This document shows positions 9,481-15,000 of a stretch of DNA of 15,000 nucleotides, one piece after another (the stretch's first letter is position 1; every line of letters begins with the position of its first letter). The notes under the pieces are model-generated. The model searched no databases. It had not been told where the DNA came from and worked only from the letters and a program-made list of their open reading frames with translations. Position numbers and translations under genes: made by a program. This stretch comes from Trachelipus rathkii (Eukaryota; Arthropoda; Malacostraca; Isopoda; Trachelipodidae). Location of the stretch: assembly GCA_015478945.1 (NCBI GenBank), contig JABUQX010018555.1, forward strand, positions 1 to 15,000, given 5' to 3'.

Positions 9481-9655
9481 TCAAAAAAGGTCAAGACCCA
9501 AAAAGTTAAGGTAAAAAATTCAGGTTGCCCAAAAAGGTCAGGCCAAAAAGGTCGCGGTCAAAAAAGGTCAAAAGGTCACTGTGCACATAAATATAGCCTT
9601 ATCTCCCACCAACACCACCTTGCAGCCATGCAGGAAATGGTGATTTGTATAAATA

Positions 9656-9660
9656 AATAA

Positions 9661-9717
<57 letters not shown>

Positions 9718-9743
9718 CAACTACTACACATGTATACATGCTG

Positions 9744-9818
<75 letters not shown>

Positions 9819-9851
9819 GATAATTTAAAGATAAGAAGTATGAAATAAATA

Positions 9852-9895
<44 letters not shown>

Positions 9896-10130
9896 ATAAC
9901 CCTTTGATGAGTTAATTAATATAATAATAATATATACAATAATAATAATAACATATATATATATATATAATAACATATATATATATAATATAATAATAAT
10001 ATATATAATATATATATGTATGTATATATATATAATAATATAATATAATATATATATAATATAATAATAACAATAATAACAATATATATATATATATAAC
10101 TATATATATATATATATATATATAGTAAGA
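9656..10130. repeat. (TA)n / (ATA)n simple-repeat field
   Basis: Pure (TA)n tracts at about 9666-9711, 9744-9812 and 9859-9892, plus shorter ones to about 10125, are separated by AATAAT and AATATATA runs. A few unique bases (for example ACTACTACACATGTATACATG near 9720) break the field. All open frames across it are poly Ile-Tyr and are not genes. Confidence 0.9.
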
Positions 10131-10205
10131 AGTTAGCAACAGCTACACGGAAGGGTCGGATTAATAAAAAATTTAGTTTTAAAGATAGTATACAATAGTA
10201 TACAC

Positions 10206-10325
10206 GTTCTATGGGTGAAATTAATTTTTTTTCCATAGGGATAACGATCTAATCTAACTTAACCTAACCTCATTTGACCCCTAGAACATTGGGGGTAAAA
10301 AAAAAAATAATTTCACCCATAGAAC
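10206..10325. repeat. Short inverted repeat, GTTCTATGGGTGAAATTA arms
   Basis: GTTCTATGGGTGAAATTA plus a T-run at 10206-10232 is matched in reverse complement by an A-run plus TAATTTCACCCATAGAAC ending at 10325. The loop is about 65 nt and contains ATCTAATCTAACTTAACCTAACCTC, a few degenerate CCTAA-like units. This could be a small MITE or the folded end of a larger element; no target duplication was identified. Confidence 0.75.
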
Positions 10326-10404
10326 ATCTATTTATGTATCATAAAGGCTACCTGTGAAAATCTTTTTTTTATCCAACCTCCCATTCTGTGTAGGTTAAGT
10401 AACT

Positions 10405-10594
<190 letters not shown>

Positions 10595-10597
<3 letters not shown>

Positions 10598-10926
10598 TGA
10601 TGGGATGATTAATCGTCATCAGCAAAATCAGCATATTTTTCCTCAATCGTCATTGTCATCTCATCAGAAATATTACACCAGAAACTTGAGAAAGATTGTT
10701 TCTGCATCATAATTTAAGAGCTCTAAATTTAAAGTACTAAAATTTTGTATGTGTGTCCATGTTCTCACATATTAAAATTTTTAAAACCATTGTTTTGAAG
10801 ATACTTATTACCGTATATATAGGGTATATTAAAACTACATAAAATATTAAGTTGAAATATAAGGAGCATGAATAATTTTAAATTTTTATTATTAAATTAA
10901 TCATTATTATTTATCAAGAGAAATTA
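10595..10926. other. AT-rich unique stretch, no gene seen
   Basis: Starts TAGTGATGGGATGATTAATCG and contains TCGTCAT motifs that recur in direct orientation near 11507-11550. The rest is plain AT-rich sequence without repeats or recognisable coding. It may be the edge of a small DNA element (see the possible hAT-like pair in the findings). Confidence 0.4.
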
Positions 10927-11341
<415 letters not shown>

Positions 11342-11343
<2 letters not shown>

Positions 11344-11581
11344 GAAATTAGAAACAAAACCAAGATGTTAATGAATAATAGGAAAACTTTCTATGTATTA
11401 ATTCGATTCTTAATGTATTTAGACATTTAAATAAGAATACAGTGAACTCAATTTAATTCTTCATATTATAAATTTTTTAAATTTTTACTTTTTAATTAAT
11501 AATGGAATAATGGTCATCGTCAAAATTTACTATAATCGTCATCGTCAAAAATTTTTCACTATTTCCCCCTCACATATAATA

Positions 11582-11585
<4 letters not shown>
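11342..11585. other. AT-rich unique stretch, no gene seen
   Basis: No repeat array or coding signal was recognised. Near 11507-11550 are GGTCATCGTCAAAATTTAC and ATCGTCATCGTCAAAAATT, echoing the TCGTCAT motifs at 10610-10650 on the other side of the (ATT)n tract. The stretch ends in TTTTTCACTATTTCCCCCTC. Confidence 0.4.
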
Positions 11586-12324
<739 letters not shown>

Positions 12325-12484
12325 TTTCAATATTTTCTAGGTATTAACTCATGGGAGCGATAGTAAAATTATTTTATTTTTTAATCACGGGACTAAAATT
12401 GGGAAGTTTAAAACTAAGTTTTAATCTATACACGGGGCACTTAATTCTTTTAATATTAAAACACTACATTTTATAATTAAGGGT

Positions 12485-12528
12485 AGCTTCGAGCTTTCGT
12501 GTACGGTTACGTACACCTCCTTCGGGAG
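12485..12528 (+). other. Three-hairpin structured block in the PLE leader
   Basis: Three perfect hairpins lie almost back to back. AGCT-TCG-AGCT is at 12485-12495, GTGTACG-GTTA-CGTACAC at 12499-12516, and CTCC-TTCG-GGAG at 12517-12528 with a stable cUUCGg tetraloop. They sit in the loop between the inverted repeat arms, upstream of the coding region. PLEs are known to carry hammerhead ribozymes in their terminal repeats. On the minus strand the middle stem is followed by GAAA and a short AGCT stem, which resembles part of a hammerhead, but no intact CUGANGA core or stem I was found. The role is unassigned. Confidence 0.6.
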
Positions 12529-12536
12529 ACTGAGTG

Positions 12537-12628
12537 GTCACCAAGGGAAAAAAATCTTCTATAAATTTAAATATCTGCGTTTAAGTAGTATTATAACTAT
12601 ATACATAATGGTTCCCGATTACGAAGGT
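12537..12628 (-). repeat. PLE inverted repeat, right arm
   Basis: Reverse complement of the left arm; reads GTCACCAAGGGAAAAAAATC to GGTTCCCGATTACGAAGGT. It overlaps the first candidate start codon of the element (ATG at 12608), so the first residues of the predicted N-terminus (MVPDYEG) are encoded inside the repeat. The arms are separated by 212 nt. Confidence 0.93.
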
Positions 12629-13098
12629 GCTAATTTACTTCCTCCACTGAGAGGCTATTATTTTAGATATCGTACAAAAATGATACAAGCAAATATCAAA
12701 AAATCCCAATTAAATTTTTAAAAAAATGCTTACAAAACTTAATAATACCCAGAACCCTGATACCTACCCATTACAAAACCGATAAATTTAATCCATTTCC
12801 CGAACTATACCAATCTATTCTAAAAACTACCATACAAAATGTAAATGCAGAAATCAAATCGTGCTTTAGGAAGTGTAATTTCACTTTTAAGAAATTTCAG
12901 ACAGCTTGGTATAATTTTCACCCCCTAAATAATTTACAGTTCACAAAATTACTAGATTCAGCCCACAAATACAAAGACAAGATAATCATAAACAAAAATA
13001 GAAATTTAAATTACAAATTTAACCTAATATTTAAAAACAGTCCATGGTATACTTCGTCATCCCCTCTATCATTAACAATATATCAAATTATACATTAG
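12608..13098 (+). pseudogene. PLE N-terminal coding region, frame-disrupted
   Basis: The first frame starts at ATG 12608 (MVPDYEGANLLPPLRGYYF...) and stops at 12719-12721. A second frame, open from 12667 to the stop at 13096-13098, reads NDTSKYQKIPIKF near its start and NLNYKFNLIFKNSPWY near its end. It is Lys- and Asn-rich like the main PLE frame. The parsimonious reading is one protein broken twice. One shift lies near the A-run at about 12676-12690 and the other between about 13045 and 13070, where the main frame takes over. Alternatives are an intron, sequencing indels, or that the first short frame is a separate upstream frame. PLE N-termini are poorly conserved, so family support for this part is indirect. 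Confidence 0.6.
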
Positions 13099-15000
13099 AA
13101 TTTCATGAAAAAATCCTACTCGGATACGGACTGTCTTTCGCATTGGAGAAAGGTGAGGATATTTTGCTTTTCTATAGCAACCTAGAACAGTGGAACAAGA
13201 AAAACAAAGACAAATACAAAGATCTTAATCTAGACATAATGAAAGGATTTTTGCTCAATAATCTAATAATACAAAATAAAAGAGACAAACTCCCAAATTT
13301 ATTTTACAAAGCTCTCAGTTCATTACAAAAAAATAAAAACATTGTCATAACTAGAAGCGATAAGGGCAATAACATTGTAATCCTAAACACACAAGACTAC
13401 ATCAATAAATGTCAAACTTTACTCAATGATCCCAACACCTATACTCCCCTAACAAAGAACCCCCAAAAAAACTCTTTCGATAACTATAATAGTAAACTTA
13501 AACAGATCACAAAAGACTATCCCGAAATTCACACTTACAACAAAGCTCAAATGACCAATTTATCCAAATTCTACGGCATTCCCAAACTTCACAAACAAAA
13601 TATCCCCCTCCGCCCTATAATCTCTAATACAAATTGTAATACGTATAAACTATCCGCATGGCTTTCGAACATTCTCAAACCCCTTATAGGTAACATATCC
13701 CCCGCTCACATAAAAAATACCCCTGATTTTATACAAAAAATTCATCATCTCAATCCCACAACCCATCAATTCTTAAGTTTTGATGTAAAATCATTATTCA
13801 CTTCAGTCCCGGTCACATACACTTTAGATCTCTTAGAAACCCATATAACCACCAATAACATTAATCTTTCTTATCCATTCCCTTTGATCAAAAAACTCAT
13901 TTTACTAACCCTCGATCACAATTTTTTCATCTTCGACAATAAATATTACAAACAAACATCAGGCTTATCAATGGGCTCCCCCCTCTCACCAACTCTGGCA
14001 AATATATGCATGGAATTATTGGAAAACAACTACATCATACCATTCACCCAACCTCCTCATACCACCTGGCTACGCTACGTGGATGATGTGTTTGTCGCCT
14101 TACCCAAACAAAAAAATTACAATAATTTACTAGATTTCATCAATCAACTACATCCCTCCATCAAGTTTACATATGAACTTTCGGAAAATGACACCCTCCC
14201 ATTCCTTGATACTTTATTAACTTGGCATAATTCCAATCATATCACCTTTTCAGTTTACAGAAAACAAACATCCCAACCATCTTACATCCACTGGTATTCC
14301 ACTCAACCAAGAAATATAAAATTAGCAACGCTAACAGCCCTATACATCCGCGCACTCCGTATCTGTTCCCCTAATCATCTAGACAATGAAACAAAACTCC
14401 TTTTTTCTACCTTCACAAATTTAAATTATCCCCCCTATATAATAAATAAAGCCTACCAAAAAGCCAAACAAAAATACTACCACCCCCCCAATACCATCAT
14501 CAACACTCACAAAACTTTTCTCCCTTTACCGTACAAAATCGATCAAAACACAAAACAACATTTACCAAAATCAATTATCTTCACTCAAAATAATTCCTTC
14601 ACCCTTAAACACTCCCTCAGACCCCCCACCTCCCACAACCCCCTTACTCACTGCGTTTACCAAATTCCTTGCTCCAACTGCCCCTCTGTTTATATAGGTG
14701 AAACCAATGATCTCCATAGAAGAACCAGCCAACACAAAGAAGACCTCATCAAAAACAGTTTAAACTCCGCTCTCACTCAACACAGAACCCAAGCAAGTCA
14801 CAACATAAACATAAACAACATCACTATATTAAAAAACACAAATAATACTCAAAAAAGAAAGATAATAGAATCAGTATACATTTACAATAAAAATAACTTC
14901 AATAAACAATTAGGTGAATATAGGCTCGATTCATTACAAAATTCTATAATTCTTTCATCAAAATACTTTCATCAATTAAAAACTGAAATAACAACCAACC
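13044..15000 (+). CDS. PLE reverse transcriptase / GIY-YIG endonuclease (3' incomplete)
   Basis: This frame stays open for 652 codons from the first in-frame ATG to the window edge. That ATG is probably internal, because N-terminal sequence lies upstream in another frame. Residues counted from it: NNISNYTLEFHEKIL..GLSF near 11-33, a conserved PLE lead-in; SDKGNNIVIL near 105, the PLE DKG motif; FYGIPKLHK and PLRPIIS at about 176-195; FDVKSLFTSVP near 246, with a catalytic Asp at 247; GLSMGSPLSP near 307; YVDD at 345-348, the catalytic pair; LPFLDTLL and VYRKQTSQPSY after it; then CVY at 537, C543 and C546, YIG at 550, R559/R560, H564 and E609, as expected of a GIY-YIG nuclease. The enzyme nicks target DNA and copies the element RNA into it. 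All key residues seen are intact; only the extreme C-terminus is missing. Confidence 0.95.
   Translation, partial: MVYFVIPSIINNISNYTLEFHEKILLGYGLSFALEKGEDILLFYSNLEQWNKKNKDKYKDLNLDIMKGFLLNNLIIQNKRDKLPNLFYKALSSLQKNKNIVITRSDKGNNIVILNTQDYINKCQTLLNDPNTYTPLTKNPQKNSFDNYNSKLKQITKDYPEIHTYNKAQMTNLSKFYGIPKLHKQNIPLRPIISNTNCNTYKLSAWLSNILKPLIGNISPAHIKNTPDFIQKIHHLNPTTHQFLSFDVKSLFTSVPVTYTLDLLETHITTNNINLSYPFPLIKKLILLTLDHNFFIFDNKYYKQTSGLSMGSPLSPTLANICMELLENNYIIPFTQPPHTTWLRYVDDVFVALPKQKNYNNLLDFINQLHPSIKFTYELSENDTLPFLDTLLTWHNSNHITFSVYRKQTSQPSYIHWYSTQPRNIKLATLTALYIRALRICSPNHLDNETKLLFSTFTNLNYPPYIINKAYQKAKQKYYHPPNTIINTHKTFLPLPYKIDQNTKQHLPKSIIFTQNNSFTLKHSLRPPTSHNPLTHCVYQIPCSNCPSVYIGETNDLHRRTSQHKEDLIKNSLNSALTQHRTQASHNININNITILKNTNNTQKRKIIESVYIYNKNNFNKQLGEYRLDSLQNSIILSSKYFHQLKTEITTN

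Larger units (their letters stand above)
5586..9610 (-). repeat. Right arm of giant imperfect inverted repeat
   Basis: This is the reverse complement of the left arm, with the same modules in mirrored order. Differences include base changes, homopolymer and microsatellite length differences (the innermost TG tract is about 32 bp here against about 60 bp of CA on the left), and a non-homologous segment at about 7728-7790 in place of left-arm 2382-2448. By eye the non-array links, such as 6890-7060 against 3120-3310, are roughly 90% alike. That is a visual estimate, not a computed identity. Confidence 0.93.

Noticed and set aside
650..9610. Palindrome as a simple sequencing hairpin artefact
   Set aside because: The arms differ by a non-homologous internal segment, by unit counts and by substitutions, more than a re-read of the same strand would give, although an assembly error joining two related repeats is not fully excluded.
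10236..10250. TAGGGATAAC resembling the start of the I-SceI homing site
   Set aside because: Only the first ten bases match; the rest (GATCTAAT) diverges. Chance resemblance.
12480..12550. Intact hammerhead ribozyme
   Set aside because: Stem II-like hairpin, GAAA and a short third stem are seen on the minus strand, but the CUGANGA core and a pairing stem I are not. It is reported only as a structured block.

Overview
This is a eukaryotic, gene-poor, repeat-dominated window with no recognisable host gene. Nearly every long open frame is a translated microsatellite (poly-HT, poly-CV, poly-IY, poly-N/I). Very dense (CA)n, (TA)n and (ATT)n tracts, complex minisatellites and a Penelope-like retroelement suggest an invertebrate genome. 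A decapod crustacean would fit the simple-repeat density, but that is inference; nothing here fixes the taxon.

Layout. (1) About 1-640: AT-rich DNA with no recognised feature. (2) About 650-9610: one giant imperfect palindrome. A left arm (about 650-4650) is repeated in reverse complement as a right arm (about 5586-9610) around a central spacer of about 0.93 kb. Each arm carries the same ordered mosaic of tandem repeats. From outside to centre these are a 'GGTTCTCAAAAATTAGG'-type minisatellite, a 'CCAACCCTTTGGTCTTCCATGG' block, CA-rich arrays, a 10-bp GAGTGCCAAT array, a TCATCTTTGATG array, a GC-rich island, a roughly 20-bp TTTTACTGCTTTAACTCAT array with a three-fold higher-order unit, a T-rich tract, and a second CA-rich block. 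(3) 9610-12232: AT-rich simple sequence with long (TA)n and (ATT)n tracts and a few small unique islands. (4) 12233-15000: a Penelope-like element (PLE) running off the right edge. It opens with a 92-bp inverted repeat that directly abuts a (TA)n tract. A compact block of three hairpins lies in the repeat's loop. The coding region follows on the plus strand.

The PLE is the only protein-coding locus that can be supported. Its main frame, open from 13044 to the window end, shows the PLE DKG motif, reverse transcriptase motifs including YVDD, and a C-terminal GIY-YIG endonuclease with the expected Arg, His and Glu residues. The N-terminal part lies in two other frames, so this copy seems to carry two frameshifts and is probably not autonomous, unless those are assembly or sequencing errors.

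The most unusual structure is the giant palindrome. Its arms differ by substitutions, repeat-length changes and at least one non-homologous internal segment. That argues against a simple read-through hairpin artefact and for an old inverted duplication or foldback-type element. By eye the arms are roughly 90% alike in their non-repetitive parts, while the PLE inverted repeat has one mismatch in 92 bp, so the PLE repeat looks younger.
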